Notes: generated by a model from the letters alone, not told the origin. A DNA stretch of 64,000 bases from Phaeobacter gallaeciensis (GCF_001678945.1 NZ_CP015124.1:3634001-3698000); one strand, 5' to 3'. Positions 9,867-19,939 are shown, counted from the first letter of the stretch. A program made the numbers and translations.

Positions 9867-11799
9867 CAAGATTCTGATCGCAAACCGGGGCGAGATCGCC
9901 TGCCGTGTCATGGAAACCGCCCGCGCCATGGGCGTGAAAACCGTGGCCATCTACTCAGACGCCGACCGGGCCGCGAAACATGTGGCCATGGCGGATGAGG
10001 CAGTTCACATCGGCACCGGCTCTGCGCCCGCCGACAGCTACCTTCTGGGGGATGAGATCATCGCCATCGCCAAGGCCACCGGCGCTCAGGCGATCCATCC
10101 GGGCTATGGCTTCCTGTCGGAAAACCCCGAGTTCGTGGACGCGGTAGAGGCGGCTGGCCTTGTGTTCATCGGCCCCTCGGCGGATGCGATCCGCAAGATG
10201 GGACTGAAAGACGCGGCCAAGGCACTGATGGAAGAGGCGGGCGTGCCCGTTGTGCCCGGCTATCACGGCAAGAACCAGGACCCCGAGCATCTGTCGGGCG
10301 CTGCCGATACCATCGGCTATCCCGTCCTGATCAAGGCGGTCGCCGGTGGCGGTGGCAAGGGTATGCGTCTGGTCGAGGATCCAAAGGATTTCGACGAGGC
10401 GTTGAAAAGCGCGCAGGGCGAAGCCACCACGGCCTTTGGCAACCCGGATGTCTTGATCGAGAAATACATCCAGCAACCCCGCCATATCGAAGTGCAGGTC
10501 TTTGGCGATGGCACCACAGCGGTGCACCTGTTCGAGCGGGACTGCTCGCTGCAGCGCCGTCACCAGAAGGTCATCGAAGAGGCACCTGCGCCCGGTATGA
10601 CCGAGGAAATGCGCGAGGCCATGGGCCGCGCAGGTGTGCGCGCGGCCGAGGCGATTGGCTATAAAGGCGCCGGTACGGTGGAATTCATCGTCGATGGCTC
10701 CAACGGGCTGCGCCCCGACGGGTTCTGGTTCATGGAGATGAACACCCGCCTGCAGGTGGAACATCCGGTCACCGAACTGATCACCGGCGTCGATCTGGTG
10801 GAATGGCAGCTGCGCGTGGCTTCGGGTGAAAGCCTGCCGCAACAGCAGGACGAGCTGACCATCACCGGTCACGCCTTTGAAGCGCGGCTTTATGCCGAAG
10901 ACGTGCCAAAGGGCTTCCTGCCTGCAACCGGTACGCTGACGCATCTGCAATTCCCCGCAAGCTGCCGCGCCGACAGTGGCGTGCGGGCAGGGGACACCAT
11001 CAGCCCTTGGTATGATCCGATGATCTCCAAGGTGATCGTGCATGGCCCCACCCGCGCAGTGGCCCTGTCGCGCCTGTCGCAGGCTTTGGCGGAAACGCAA
11101 GTGGGCGGTACGGTAACCAACCTTGCCTTCCTTGGCGCATTGGCCGCACACGACGGCTTCTCTGCGGGTGATGTCGATACCGGCCTCATCGCGCGGGATC
11201 TGGATCAACTGGTGCAGGCACCCATGGTCAAGCCCGAGCACAAGGCCGCTGCCGGGATGCAGGCGCTGGGACTGACCAACACCGACTGGGACACCGGTTT
11301 TACCCTGTGGTCCGACATGCACCGTTCGGTCCATCTCAGCCATCAGGGCGAAGAGTTCGAAGCCATGGTCGAGGTGGACGGGCCGGATCGCCAGATCTGG
11401 GCCATCGGTGAGGATCAGGTCGTGGCAAACCGTATCGGAGGTGCCTGGGTTCTGGGCGGCGACCGTCTGCCGCCGATGGCGCAGGCCGGGAACACGATCA
11501 CCGTTTTCGATGGCTACGGGATCCAGTTCGAGGTGATCGATCCGTTGGATCGGGCGTCGGCTGCCGGGGGTGACATGAACTTGATCGAGGCACCGATGCC
11601 GGGTCTGGTCAAGGCGGTCTTCGCCGAAGCGGGCCAGAAGGTGAAGGAAGGTGATCGCCTTGCCATTCTCGAAGCCATGAAGATGGAGCATTCGCTGCTG
11701 GCTGCCCGTGATGGTACCGTGGCAGAAGTTCTGGCCGCCGCTGGCGATCAGGTCGAGGCCGGAGCCGCGCTGGTGCGGCTGGAGGAGGCCGAAGACTGA
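9859..11799 (+). CDS. mccA: Methylcrotonyl-CoA carboxylase alpha (biotin-carrying) subunit
   Basis: A 646-residue subunit that carboxylates its own biotin with ATP and bicarbonate. The N-terminal biotin carboxylase domain starts FDKILIANRGEIACRV, with the ATP-grasp glycine loop AVAGGGGKGM and the active-site MNTRLQVEHPVTE. A linker domain follows, and the C-terminal biotinyl domain has the acceptor Lys608 in EAMKMEH. The ATG at 9859 is chosen because the family begins at this MFDKI; it overlaps the ASCH gene by 8 bases. Biotin is attached by BirA, encoded at 30.8 kb. Confidence 0.96.
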   Translation: MFDKILIANRGEIACRVMETARAMGVKTVAIYSDADRAAKHVAMADEAVHIGTGSAPADSYLLGDEIIAIAKATGAQAIHPGYGFLSENPEFVDAVEAAGLVFIGPSADAIRKMGLKDAAKALMEEAGVPVVPGYHGKNQDPEHLSGAADTIGYPVLIKAVAGGGGKGMRLVEDPKDFDEALKSAQGEATTAFGNPDVLIEKYIQQPRHIEVQVFGDGTTAVHLFERDCSLQRRHQKVIEEAPAPGMTEEMREAMGRAGVRAAEAIGYKGAGTVEFIVDGSNGLRPDGFWFMEMNTRLQVEHPVTELITGVDLVEWQLRVASGESLPQQQDELTITGHAFEARLYAEDVPKGFLPATGTLTHLQFPASCRADSGVRAGDTISPWYDPMISKVIVHGPTRAVALSRLSQALAETQVGGTVTNLAFLGALAAHDGFSAGDVDTGLIARDLDQLVQAPMVKPEHKAAAGMQALGLTNTDWDTGFTLWSDMHRSVHLSHQGEEFEAMVEVDGPDRQIWAIGEDQVVANRIGGAWVLGGDRLPPMAQAGNTITVFDGYGIQFEVIDPLDRASAAGGDMNLIEAPMPGLVKAVFAEAGQKVKEGDRLAILEAMKMEHSLLAARDGTVAEVLAAAGDQVEAGAALVRLEEAED

Positions 11800-11887
11800 T
11801 CGGCACTCGTAAAGAAACTGCGTTGGCGGCAGGGGGCTGCCAATGCGACAGGATAACGTTGGCAGGATTGCCGGGGGAGGGCGCGCC

Positions 11888-12745
11888 ATGACGCAAAGCG
11901 TTGAAATTTTCGAAATGGGCCCGCGTGACGGGCTTCAGAATGAAAAGCGGGCGATTCCGGTGGCGGAAAAGATTACCCTGGTGGATTGCCTGTCACGCGC
12001 GGGCTTCCGGCGAATAGAGGTGGCGAGCTTTGTCTCCCCCAAATGGGTGCCGCAGATGGCTGGTAGCGGTGAGGTTCTGGCGGGTATCAAACGCGCGCCC
12101 GGGGTCTCTTATGCGGCGCTGACGCCCAACATGCGGGGATACGAGGACGCGGTGGCGGCCAAGGCGGATGAAATCGCCGTCTTTGCCTCGGCCTCCGAAG
12201 GATTTTCCAAAGCCAATATCAACGCCAGCATTGCCGAGAGCATCGAGCGTTTCGTGCCCATCCTTGAGGCCGCGAAGAAGATCGACCTACCGGTGCGGGG
12301 CTATGTCTCCTGCGTGACCGATTGCCCCTATGATGGCGCAACCCCGCCGGAAAAGGTGGCAGAAGTGGCTGAGCGGTTGTTTGAACTCGGCTGCTATGAG
12401 GTCTCTTTGGGCGACACCATCGGACAGGGGACGCCGGAAACGATCACGAAAATGCTAGAGGCCGTAAAGGCACGTGTGCCTGTCGAGAAACTGGCCGGAC
12501 ATTATCATGACACCGCCGGGCGGGCGATTGCCAATATCGACGCCTCGCTTGCGCAGGGCGTGCGGGTGTTTGATGCCGCCGTCGGCGGGCTGGGCGGCTG
12601 CCCCTATGCGCCGGGCGCCGCGGGAAATGTGGCGACGGAAACAGTGCATGCTCATCTGACGGCGCTGGGATATGACACCGGGCTCGATGCGCGGGTGCTG
12701 GATGAGGCTGCCGAGGTGGCTCGCGCCATGCGCGGCGTGGTCTGA
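11888..12745 (+). CDS. Hydroxymethylglutaryl-CoA lyase
   Basis: A 285-residue TIM-barrel lyase that splits HMG-CoA to acetoacetate and acetyl-CoA, the last step of leucine degradation (liuE/mvaB type). It has the family opening EMGPRDGLQNEK, the metal-binding HYHDT, and the C-terminal flexible loop GLGGCPYAPGA whose Cys238 matches the catalytic cysteine of the family. The start is the ATG at 11888 preceded by GGGGGAGGGCGCGCC; an upstream in-frame ATG would add 15 non-conserved residues. It follows mccA by 88 bases and precedes the hydratase by 31. Confidence 0.94.
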   Translation: MTQSVEIFEMGPRDGLQNEKRAIPVAEKITLVDCLSRAGFRRIEVASFVSPKWVPQMAGSGEVLAGIKRAPGVSYAALTPNMRGYEDAVAAKADEIAVFASASEGFSKANINASIAESIERFVPILEAAKKIDLPVRGYVSCVTDCPYDGATPPEKVAEVAERLFELGCYEVSLGDTIGQGTPETITKMLEAVKARVPVEKLAGHYHDTAGRAIANIDASLAQGVRVFDAAVGGLGGCPYAPGAAGNVATETVHAHLTALGYDTGLDARVLDEAAEVARAMRGVV

Positions 12746-12776
12746 TAGCGCGATTTTAGAAAAAGAGAGCGATACG

Positions 12777-13559
12777 ATGTTCAACACGATTACCCTTGAG
12801 ACCGATGCGCGCGGCGTGGCGACCCTGACCCTGAACCGGCCCGAGAAGCACAACGCCATGTCTGGCGAGATGCTGCTGGAGCTGAAACAGGCCGCACAGG
12901 ACCTTGCCGCCGATGACAAGGTCCGCGTCGTGGTACTGACCGGCGCGGGAAAAAGCTTTTGCGCGGGCGGCGATCTCGGCTGGATGCAGGCGCAGATGAC
13001 AGCGGACGCGGAAACCCGCGCGAAAGAGGCGCGGGTGCTGGCGGAAATGTTGATGCTGCTCAACACCCTGCCCAAGCCACTGATCGGAGCGATTCAGGGC
13101 AATGCCTTTGGCGGCGGTGTTGGCATGGCCTCGGTCTGCGATGTGGCGATTGGTGTCGATCATCTGAAGATGGGGCTGACGGAAACCAAACTAGGCCTGA
13201 TCCCGGCTACCATCGGCCCCTATGTGATTGCCCGCATGGGCGAAGCGCGCGCGCGCCGTGTCTTCATGTCGGCTCGTCTGTTTGGCGCAGCCGAGGCAGT
13301 CGATCTGGGGCTGCTCGCCAGAATCGTTCCAGCCGATCAACTGGCCGAAGCGGTCGAGGCAGAGGTCGCCCCCTACATGGCTTGCGCCCCGGGCGCGGTC
13401 GCCGCAGCGAAAAAACTGACCCGCGATCTGGGTCCGCGTCTGGACGACGCCACCATCGACCACACCATCAAGGCGCTGGTTGACCGTTGGGAAGGCGGCG
13501 AAGCCTCCGAGGGCATCGCGGCATTTTTCGACAAACGCAAACCCAGCTGGCAGGTCTGA
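12777..13559 (+). CDS. liuC: Enoyl-CoA hydratase family, methylglutaconyl-CoA hydratase
   Basis: Crotonase-fold protein of 260 residues. Oxyanion-hole segments are present in GAGKSFCAGGDLGWM (about residues 57-71) and in IQGNAFGGGVGMASVCDV. Its position between HMG-CoA lyase and the operon end and its match to the LiuC pattern indicate hydration of 3-methylglutaconyl-CoA to HMG-CoA, completing the pathway. The chosen ATG follows AAAGAGAGCG; the longer open frame overlaps the lyase and lacks family sequence. The operon ends at the terminator near 13.65 kb. Confidence 0.88.
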   Translation: MFNTITLETDARGVATLTLNRPEKHNAMSGEMLLELKQAAQDLAADDKVRVVVLTGAGKSFCAGGDLGWMQAQMTADAETRAKEARVLAEMLMLLNTLPKPLIGAIQGNAFGGGVGMASVCDVAIGVDHLKMGLTETKLGLIPATIGPYVIARMGEARARRVFMSARLFGAAEAVDLGLLARIVPADQLAEAVEAEVAPYMACAPGAVAAAKKLTRDLGPRLDDATIDHTIKALVDRWEGGEASEGIAAFFDKRKPSWQV

Positions 13560-13637
13560 AACGGGTCTGAGAGGGGCCTCAGACACGGGTTTAAAGGCGG
13601 TTTCGCGGCCTTGCCAAAGACCGAGTATTTCCCTCAG

Positions 13638-13672
13638 GCGCGCCCAAATTTTGGGCGCGCTGTTCTTTTCTT
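13638..13672 (+). terminator. Intrinsic terminator of the leucine operon
   Basis: The stem GCGCGCCC (13638-13645) pairs with GGGCGCGC (13653-13660) around an AAATTTT loop and is followed by TGTTCTTTTCTT. This is a textbook rho-independent terminator. Confidence 0.85.
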
Positions 13673-13865
13673 ATATATAGAAAAATATGCATATTTATAT
13701 GCGTTTGCGGGCCATGTGATGTGCCCACGCCGCGCTGTTAAAGGAAGCTTTAGCCAAACCAAATGCCTGTGTTGACGGTCGGGGGGCAGGGGAGTAGACA
13801 CGGCCCCAAGTCAACACGCCAATTGACGGCGCGCGAGAATCCGCGCGCGCGGAAAGGAGCCACTC
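13673..13865 (+). promoter_or_regulatory. Upstream region and candidate promoter of the nuo operon
   Basis: Holds no gene. A TTGACG hexamer (13772-13777) is followed after 17 bases by TAGACA (13795-13800); the -35 is close to the alphaproteobacterial preference and the -10 is weak. A second TTGACG (13823-13828) has no good -10. The AT-rich start (13671-13700) is the terminator tail and a possible UP-like element. A strong SD, GGAAAGGAG, lies at 13851-13859. Confidence 0.42.
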
Positions 13866-14231
13866 GTGGAAGAGATGTTGCGGGAATACCTCCCGATCCT
13901 GGTGTTTCTGGCCGTCGCTATCGGCCTTGGAATTGTTCTTATTCTGGCAGCAGTTGTGCTCGCCGTACGCAATCCCGACCCGGAAAAAGTAAGTGCTTAC
14001 GAATGTGGTTTCAACGCCTTCGATGACGCCCGTATGAAATTCGATGTGCGCTTTTACCTGGTGTCGATTCTGTTCATCATTTTCGATCTGGAAATCGCCT
14101 TCCTGTTTCCCTGGGCCGTCGGCTTCAAGGACATGAGCGACGCAGGCTTCTGGTCGATGATGGTGTTCCTGGGCGTGCTGACAGCCGGCTTTGCCTATGA
14201 ATGGAAGAAGGGGGCCCTGGAATGGGAGTGA
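13866..14231 (+). CDS. nuoA: NADH-quinone oxidoreductase subunit A
   Basis: Membrane subunit of 121 residues with three predicted transmembrane helices and the family loop [20 protein letters not shown] between helices 1 and 2, which reaches the quinone site. The GTG at 13866 is taken as start because AGGAG (13855-13859) is six bases before it, while the ATG at 13875 would be 15 away. First gene of the complex I operon; its stop overlaps nuoB. Confidence 0.94.
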   Translation: MEEMLREYLPILVFLAVAIGLGIVLILAAVVLAVRNPDPEKVSAYECGFNAFDDARMKFDVRFYLVSILFIIFDLEIAFLFPWAVGFKDMSDAGFWSMMVFLGVLTAGFAYEWKKGALEWE

Positions 14232-14755
14232 TGACCGGAGCCAATACGGCGGGCGTCGACAAGGAAGTCGTCACCCAGGCCCTGAACGCCGAACTACAGG
14301 ACAAAGGCTTCCTGCTGACTTCGGCCGAGGACATCATCAACTGGGCCCGCACCGGGTCGCTGCACTGGATGACCTTTGGTCTGGCCTGCTGCGCCGTTGA
14401 GATGATGCACACCTCGATGCCGCGCTACGACGCCGAACGCTTCGGTATCGCGCCGCGCGCCTCTCCGCGTCAGTCGGATGTGATGATCGTTGCGGGCACG
14501 CTGACCAACAAGATGGCCCCGGCGCTGCGCAAGGTTTACGACCAGATGCCCGAACCGCGTTACGTGATCTCGATGGGCTCCTGTGCCAACGGCGGTGGGT
14601 ACTATCACTATAGCTACTCGGTTGTGCGCGGTTGCGACCGCATCGTTCCGGTCGACGTCTATGTGCCCGGCTGCCCGCCGACCGCAGAGGCTCTGCTCTA
14701 TGGTCTGATGCAGCTGCAGCGCAAAATCCGCCGCACCGGCACCCTGGTCCGCTGA
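14222..14755 (+). CDS. nuoB: NADH-quinone oxidoreductase subunit B (cluster N2)
   Basis: A 177-residue connecting subunit that carries the terminal 4Fe-4S cluster N2 next to the quinone. The ligands are Cys56 and Cys57 ([10 protein letters not shown]), Cys121 (GSCANGG) and Cys151 (VPGCPPT), the standard tandem-cysteine arrangement. The start at 14222 overlaps nuoA by 10 bases; an ATG at 14231 (TGATG overlap) is an alternative that would remove three residues. Confidence 0.95.
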   Translation: MGVMTGANTAGVDKEVVTQALNAELQDKGFLLTSAEDIINWARTGSLHWMTFGLACCAVEMMHTSMPRYDAERFGIAPRASPRQSDVMIVAGTLTNKMAPALRKVYDQMPEPRYVISMGSCANGGGYYHYSYSVVRGCDRIVPVDVYVPGCPPTAEALLYGLMQLQRKIRRTGTLVR

Positions 14756-14779
14756 TCGGCTTTGGTTGGAGAATTGATG

Positions 14780-15385
14780 ATGACTGAAGCACTGAACGAA
14801 CTCGGGACCCAGATCGCGGCTAAGCGCCCCGAATGCGTGCTGTCCTGGGATGTGTCCCATGGTGAGCTGAACGTGGACGTGGCGCCTGCGAATATCGCGG
14901 CGCTGGTCGACTTTCTGAAAGCCGATGCGACCTGCAAGTTTTCCACCCTGGTCGATATCACGGCAGTCGATTACCCCGAGCGGACCAAGCGGTTCGACGT
15001 GGTCTATCACTTCCTGTCGATGTACCAGAACCAGCGTATCCGCCTGCGGGTTTCCGTACGCGAAGATGAAATGGTCCCCTCGATTGTCGATCTGCACCCC
15101 TCGGCCAACTGGTTCGAGCGTGAGGTCTTCGACATGTTCGGGATCCTCTTCACCGGTCACCCGGACCTGCGCCGCATCCTGACGGACTATGGCTTCCGCG
15201 GCCATCCGCTGCGCAAGGATTTCCCGACCACCGGCTATACCGAGGTTCGCTATGACGAGGCGCAGAAGCGTGTTGTCTACGAACCCGTAAGCCTGGTTCA
15301 GGAATACCGCCAGTTTGACTTTATGTCCCCGTGGGAGGGTGCCGAATACATCCTGCCCGGCGATGAAAAAGAGGGGGCGAAATGA
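14780..15385 (+). CDS. nuoC: NADH-quinone oxidoreductase subunit C
   Basis: Peripheral-arm subunit of about 201 residues (30-kDa type) that binds NuoD and NuoB. The signature [29 protein letters not shown]-type region is present around residues 108-138 and is followed by LRKDFP. Consecutive ATG codons at 14777 and 14780 follow GGAGA; the second has the better spacing. It ends in an ATGA overlap with nuoD. NuoC and NuoD are separate genes here, unlike the fused E. coli nuoCD. Confidence 0.93.
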   Translation: MTEALNELGTQIAAKRPECVLSWDVSHGELNVDVAPANIAALVDFLKADATCKFSTLVDITAVDYPERTKRFDVVYHFLSMYQNQRIRLRVSVREDEMVPSIVDLHPSANWFEREVFDMFGILFTGHPDLRRILTDYGFRGHPLRKDFPTTGYTEVRYDEAQKRVVYEPVSLVQEYRQFDFMSPWEGAEYILPGDEKEGAK

Positions 15386-16599
15386 TGGACGGCTCCAAAG
15401 GTTTCGAAGACGCCCTGACGGGCGAACAGAAGATCCGCAACTTTAACATCAACTTCGGCCCGCAGCACCCGGCGGCGCATGGCGTGCTGCGTTTGGTGCT
15501 GGAGCTGGACGGCGAGATCGTTGAACGCTGCGACCCGCACATCGGCCTGTTGCACCGTGGCACAGAAAAGCTGATGGAAAGCCGCACCTACCTGCAGAAC
15601 CTGCCGTATTTCGACCGCCTCGACTATGTGGCGCCGATGAACCAGGAACACGCATGGTGTCTGGCAATCGAAAAGCTTTGCGGTGTCGAAGTTCCCCGCC
15701 GGGCCTCGCTGATCCGGGTGCTCTACTCGGAAATCGGCCGCATCCTGAACCACCTCTTGAACGTCACCACGCAGGCGATGGACGTCGGTGCGCTGACCCC
15801 GCCGCTGTGGGGGTTTGAAGAGCGCGAGAAGCTGATGATCTTCTACGAGCGCGCCTGTGGTGCCCGCCTTCACGCGGCGTATTTCCGTCCCGGCGGCGTG
15901 CATCAGGATTTGCCGGATGAACTGATCGACGATATCGAAGAATGGGCGATCGAATTCCCCAAAGTTTTGGCTGATATCGACGGGCTTCTGACCGAAAACC
16001 GCATTTTCAAGCAGCGTAACTGCGACATTGGCGTGGTGAACGAGCAGGAGATCCAGGACTACGGTTTCTCTGGCGTCATGGTACGCGGTTCCGGCCTTGC
16101 ATGGGACCTGCGCCGTGCGCAGCCCTATGAATGCTACGACGAGTTCGACTTCCAGATCCCTGTCGGTAAGAATGGCGACTGTTATGATCGCTACCTCGTC
16201 CGTATGGAGGAGATGCGCCAGTCGCTGTCGATCATTCGTCAGGCCATCCACAAGCTGCGCGAAGCCACCGGCGATGTGCTGGCCCGTGGCAAGCTGACCC
16301 CGCCGAAACGCGGCGACATGAAGACCTCGATGGAAAGCCTGATCCACCACTTCAAGCTTTACACCGAAGGGTTCCACGTGCCCGAGGGCGAAGTCTACGC
16401 CGCTGTCGAAGCGCCGAAGGGCGAATTCGGCGTCTATCTTGTGGCGGACGGGAGCAACAAACCCTACCGCGCCAAGCTGCGCGCGCCGGGCTTCCTGCAC
16501 CTGCAAGCCATGGACCATGTGGCCAAGGGTCACCAACTTGCCGACGTGGCTGCCATCATTGGCACCATGGACGTCGTATTTGGAGAGATTGACCGCTAA
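15382..16599 (+). CDS. nuoD: NADH-quinone oxidoreductase subunit D
   Basis: A 405-residue 49-kDa-type subunit, related to the large subunit of NiFe hydrogenases and lining the quinone chamber. The N-terminal [13 protein letters not shown] contains the quinone-site His residues, [14 protein letters not shown] follows, and the C-terminus ends in [10 protein letters not shown] as usual. It starts in an ATGA overlap with nuoC and ends in a TAATG overlap with nuoE. Confidence 0.96.
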   Translation: MMDGSKGFEDALTGEQKIRNFNINFGPQHPAAHGVLRLVLELDGEIVERCDPHIGLLHRGTEKLMESRTYLQNLPYFDRLDYVAPMNQEHAWCLAIEKLCGVEVPRRASLIRVLYSEIGRILNHLLNVTTQAMDVGALTPPLWGFEEREKLMIFYERACGARLHAAYFRPGGVHQDLPDELIDDIEEWAIEFPKVLADIDGLLTENRIFKQRNCDIGVVNEQEIQDYGFSGVMVRGSGLAWDLRRAQPYECYDEFDFQIPVGKNGDCYDRYLVRMEEMRQSLSIIRQAIHKLREATGDVLARGKLTPPKRGDMKTSMESLIHHFKLYTEGFHVPEGEVYAAVEAPKGEFGVYLVADGSNKPYRAKLRAPGFLHLQAMDHVAKGHQLADVAAIIGTMDVVFGEIDR

Positions 16600-17768
16600 T
16601 GCTTCGTCGTCTGCATTCCGAACAACCCGAAAGCTTTGCCTTCACGCCCGACAACCAGAAGTGGGCCGAAGCGCAACTCACCAAATACCCCGAGGGGCGT
16701 CAGGCCTCTGCGGTTATTCCGCTGCTGTGGCGTGCCCAGGAGCAGGAAGGCTGGGTCACCAAGCCCGCGATTGAATATATCGCGGATATGCTGGGCATGG
16801 CCTATATCCGCGTTCTTGAAGTTGCCTCCTTTTACTTCATGTTCCAGCTGGTCCCGACCGGATCCGTTGCCCACGTGCAGGTCTGTGGCACCACTTCCTG
16901 CATGATCTGCGGCGCCGAGGATCTGATCGCAGTCTGCAAGGAAAAGATCGCGCCGAAGCCGCACACCGTGTCTGCCGATGGCAAGTTCTCCTGGGAAGAG
17001 GTGGAATGCCTCGGGTCCTGCACGAACGCGCCGATGGCGCAGATCGGCAAGGATTACTTCGAGGATCTGACCACCGAAAGCTTCACCAAGATCCTCGATG
17101 ATCTGGCAGCAGGCAATCCGGTTGTTCCTGGGCCGCAGAACGGGCGTTACGCGGCCGAGCCGAAATCGGGCCTGACGTCGCTCACCGAATACGACAGTGG
17201 CAAGACGCAGTATAACGCGTCTGTGCAGCTGGCCGTGGATCTGGGCGACAGCGTCAAGCGCATTCAGGGCGATGAAGTTCCGATCTTGACCCCTTGGGTT
17301 GGCAAGGACGGCGTCGTCGCTGGCCGCGCTGCCGAAGGTCAGCCTCCGAAGGCGCCCGAAGCGGCTAAACCGGCTGCCAAACAGGCTGCCGAGGCTAAGC
17401 CCGCACCGAAGAAAGCTCCGGCCAAGAAAGCCGCTGAGCCTGCGTCGCCCGAAGGGGCAGCCGCCAAATCGGTTGAAGAAAGCGCGCCTGAGACGCTGAG
17501 CGAAGCCCGCGGTGGCAAGGCCGATGATCTGAAGATGCTGAAAGGCGTTGGTCCCAAGCTGGAAGAGACGCTGAATGAACTCGGCTTCTTCCACTTTGAC
17601 CAGATCGCCAAATGGACCGAAGCCGAAATCGCATGGGTCGACAGCCGCTTAAAGTTCAAGGGCCGCATCGAACGCGATGGCTGGATCGAGCAATCCAAAC
17701 AGCTCGCCGCTGGTGAAGAGACCGAGTTCGCCAAGAAGGCCAAAGACGACGGTCGCTACAAAGATTAA
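16599..17768 (+). CDS. nuoE: NADH-quinone oxidoreductase subunit E with C-terminal helix-hairpin-helix extension
   Basis: A 389-residue protein, much longer than classical NuoE (about 160-240). Residues 1-200 form the thioredoxin-like 2Fe-2S (N1a) subunit with ligands Cys96, Cys101, Cys137 and Cys141. Residues about 245-300 are a low-complexity Ala/Lys/Pro/Glu linker. Residues about 309-385 form a helix-hairpin-helix-like domain ([17 protein letters not shown]) similar to those in ribosomal L21-linked and DNA-binding proteins. The reading frame is continuous. The NuoE role, electron transfer near FMN with NuoF, is firm; the tail function is unknown. Confidence 0.93.
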   Translation: MLRRLHSEQPESFAFTPDNQKWAEAQLTKYPEGRQASAVIPLLWRAQEQEGWVTKPAIEYIADMLGMAYIRVLEVASFYFMFQLVPTGSVAHVQVCGTTSCMICGAEDLIAVCKEKIAPKPHTVSADGKFSWEEVECLGSCTNAPMAQIGKDYFEDLTTESFTKILDDLAAGNPVVPGPQNGRYAAEPKSGLTSLTEYDSGKTQYNASVQLAVDLGDSVKRIQGDEVPILTPWVGKDGVVAGRAAEGQPPKAPEAAKPAAKQAAEAKPAPKKAPAKKAAEPASPEGAAAKSVEESAPETLSEARGGKADDLKMLKGVGPKLEETLNELGFFHFDQIAKWTEAEIAWVDSRLKFKGRIERDGWIEQSKQLAAGEETEFAKKAKDDGRYKD

Positions 17769-17818
17769 CCCGTCTTCCGCCTCTGAACCGGGGGCGGGGG
17801 AGCAGACATTGGGACCCA

Positions 17819-18046
17819 ATGAGCGCTGAACAGGACAAAGCCATCGCAGCCAAGGGGCGCCACATCGCCCTGGTGATTGCCGGAACCATGCTCGCATGGC
17901 TCGCTTTGTCCCTGATCATTGGTCCGGCGATGGGATTGCCGGGCCGTTATGCGCTTCTGTTCGATTTTCTCGCGCTGGCGGGGATGATCTATGCAGGGGT
18001 CAACATCGTTCAACTCTGGCGCATGCGTCAGGACAACCAAAGGTAG
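17819..18046 (+). CDS. DUF5337-type small membrane protein
   Basis: A 75-residue protein with a short polar N-terminus, a first hydrophobic helix (about residues 16-36), a second (about 44-64) and a basic C-terminal tail (LWRMRQDNQR). It resembles the DUF5337 proteins that Rhodobacteraceae carry between nuoE and nuoF and corresponds to one of the unidentified reading frames described in the Paracoccus nqo cluster. Seven bases separate it from nuoF, so it is co-transcribed. The function is unknown; an assembly or accessory role for complex I is inferred from position only. Confidence 0.8.
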   Translation: MSAEQDKAIAAKGRHIALVIAGTMLAWLALSLIIGPAMGLPGRYALLFDFLALAGMIYAGVNIVQLWRMRQDNQR

Positions 18047-18052
18047 GCAGAC

Positions 18053-19351
18053 ATGCTGAAGGACCAGGACCGGATCTTTACCAACCTGTACGGTATGCAT
18101 GAGCGGACGCTCAAAGGCGCTCAGGCGCGCGGCCACTGGGATGGTACCGCCGGTCTGATCGAAAAGGGGCGTGACTGGATCATCCAGACCATGAAGGACT
18201 CCGGCCTGCGTGGTCGCGGCGGTGCGGGCTTCCCCACTGGCCTCAAATGGTCCTTCATGCCCAAGGAAAGCGATGGTCGCCCGGCCTATCTGGTGATCAA
18301 CGCGGATGAATCCGAACCAGGCACCTGTAAAGACCGCGAAATCATGCGCCACGATCCGCATACGCTGATCGAAGGTGCGCTGATTGCCTCTTTCGCGATG
18401 AACGCCCACACCTGCTATATCTATCTTCGCGGCGAATACATCCGCGAGCGCGAGGCCCTGCAGGCGGCCATCGACGAATGCTACGACAAGGGCCTTCTGG
18501 GCAAGAACGCTGCTGGGTCGGGCTGGGACTTCGACGTCTTCCTGCACCACGGTGCCGGTGCCTATATCTGCGGCGAGGAAACCGCCCTGATTGAAAGCCT
18601 TGAAGGCAAGAAGGGCATGCCCCGCATGAAGCCGCCGTTCCCGGCGGGCGCGGGTCTTTATGGCTGCCCGACCACGGTGAACAACGTCGAATCCATCGCC
18701 GTCGTTCCCACCATCCTGCGCCGCGGCGCTGAATGGTTTGCGGGCTTTGGTCGCCCCAACAACGCGGGCACCAAGCTGTTTGCGATCTCGGGCCACGTCA
18801 ACAACCCCTGCGTCGTCGAAGAGGCGATGTCGATTTCCTTCGAGGAACTGATCGAAAAGCATTGCGGCGGCATTCGCGGCGGCTGGGACAATTTGCTGGC
18901 GGTGATCCCGGGTGGTTCCTCGGTGCCTTGTGTGCGCGGTGAAAACATGCGCGATGCGATCATGGATTTTGATTACCTGCGCGGTGAGCTGGGTTCCGGC
19001 CTTGGCACTGCGGCGGTCATCGTGATGGACAAGCAGACCGACATCATCAAGGCGATCTGGCGTCTGTCCAAATTCTACAAGCACGAAAGCTGCGGCCAGT
19101 GTACACCCTGCCGCGAAGGCACCGGCTGGATGATGCGCGTGATGGATCGTCTGGTCAAAGGTCAGGCGGAACCGGAAGAAATCGACATGCTGTGGGATGT
19201 GACCAAGCAGGTCGAAGGCCACACCATCTGCGCCCTTGGCGACGCGGCGGCCTGGCCGATCCAGGGCCTGATCCGCAACTTCCGCGAAGAGATCGAAGAC
19301 CGTATCAAGGCGCAAAAGTCGGGCCGCATGGGCGCGATGGCGGCTGAATAA
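18053..19351 (+). CDS. nuoF: NADH-quinone oxidoreductase subunit F (FMN/NADH site, cluster N3)
   Basis: A 432-residue 51-kDa-type subunit that oxidises NADH. The glycine-rich NADH motif [11 protein letters not shown] and the FMN-site [17 protein letters not shown] are present. The N3 4Fe-4S ligands are Cys347, Cys350 and Cys353 ([11 protein letters not shown]) plus Cys393 (HTICALGD). Length and motifs are complete. An SD-like AGGCAG precedes the ATG. Confidence 0.97.
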   Translation: MLKDQDRIFTNLYGMHERTLKGAQARGHWDGTAGLIEKGRDWIIQTMKDSGLRGRGGAGFPTGLKWSFMPKESDGRPAYLVINADESEPGTCKDREIMRHDPHTLIEGALIASFAMNAHTCYIYLRGEYIREREALQAAIDECYDKGLLGKNAAGSGWDFDVFLHHGAGAYICGEETALIESLEGKKGMPRMKPPFPAGAGLYGCPTTVNNVESIAVVPTILRRGAEWFAGFGRPNNAGTKLFAISGHVNNPCVVEEAMSISFEELIEKHCGGIRGGWDNLLAVIPGGSSVPCVRGENMRDAIMDFDYLRGELGSGLGTAAVIVMDKQTDIIKAIWRLSKFYKHESCGQCTPCREGTGWMMRVMDRLVKGQAEPEEIDMLWDVTKQVEGHTICALGDAAAWPIQGLIRNFREEIEDRIKAQKSGRMGAMAAE

Positions 19352-19380
19352 GAACAAAAAACAGGCAGATAGCAGAACCC

Positions 19381-19500
19381 ATGATGAGCAATTTTACCCT
19401 CACAATGACATCCGGCCAGGCAGGCGTTTCTGCCCGGGCGGCTGTGCTGTGTCTGGGGGCATGGGGTCTGTGCAGCTGCGACGGGGAGGGGGCACGATGA
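19381..19500 (+). CDS. Candidate 39-residue peptide in the nuo operon
   Basis: A short frame of 39 codons fills most of the nuoF-lipoprotein gap and overlaps the next start as ATGA, a pattern used throughout this operon. The peptide has a polar N-terminus, a hydrophobic stretch around residues 20-31 and a C-terminal CSCDGEGAR. The LxxC-like end of the hydrophobic run is lipobox-like, but the remainder after Cys is only a few residues. The SD is weak. It may be a leader-type or membrane micropeptide or just non-coding sequence. Confidence 0.4.
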   Translation: MMSNFTLTMTSGQAGVSARAAVLCLGAWGLCSCDGEGAR

Positions 19501-19850
19501 ACCGGAAACTGAAATCCGCAGGTGTCCTGTTGCTGTCGGCGGCAGTTCTGGCTGGCTGTGGCAGTTCCTTCAGCGACCGCACGCTCTATGATGGCGTGGC
19601 GTTCAAGGCGAAGGCCAAACCGGTGGACAAGAAGGTCACGCGCGCGGATTTTCGCGTTGAGGTCTCCAAGGCGTCGCAATCCTTCAAGGGCGCGCGTATG
19701 GCTGCGCATCACGCTGGCGTCACCTATTGCCTGAGTGAAGCCGGTTACGGCACCTCCGACATCATCTGGGACGTGGATCCCTACGACCCCGAGGCCGAGC
19801 TGCGCCTTGATGGCGACACCGCGATTTTCCACGGGACCTGCGACACGTGA
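19497..19850 (+). CDS. Small lipoprotein between nuoF and nuoG
   Basis: A 117-residue predicted lipoprotein: N-terminal MNRKLKS, a hydrophobic core, and the lipobox LAGC with Cys at about residue 20. The mature part contains two further Cys (YCLSEAGYG near residue 79 and the C-terminal GTCDT), which could form a disulfide in the periplasm. The start at 19497 is set by the signal peptide and the ATGA junction. No enzyme motif is visible. Its place in the nuo operon parallels the unidentified frames of Rhodobacteraceae/Paracoccus complex I clusters. Confidence 0.78.
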   Translation: MNRKLKSAGVLLLSAAVLAGCGSSFSDRTLYDGVAFKAKAKPVDKKVTRADFRVEVSKASQSFKGARMAAHHAGVTYCLSEAGYGTSDIIWDVDPYDPEAELRLDGDTAIFHGTCDT

Positions 19851-19939
19851 TCGGTATGGCCTCATATCCTGGCCCGGCGTTATTGCATAACGACGCAGGC
19901 TCCCCGTTCCATTGGCGCTCCGCAAAGAAGGAGAGTCAT

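Noticed and set aside
9955-11889. Minus-strand open frame of 644 codons across mccA
   Set aside because: Mirror of the biotin carboxylase gene; low-complexity composition and no recognisable domain.
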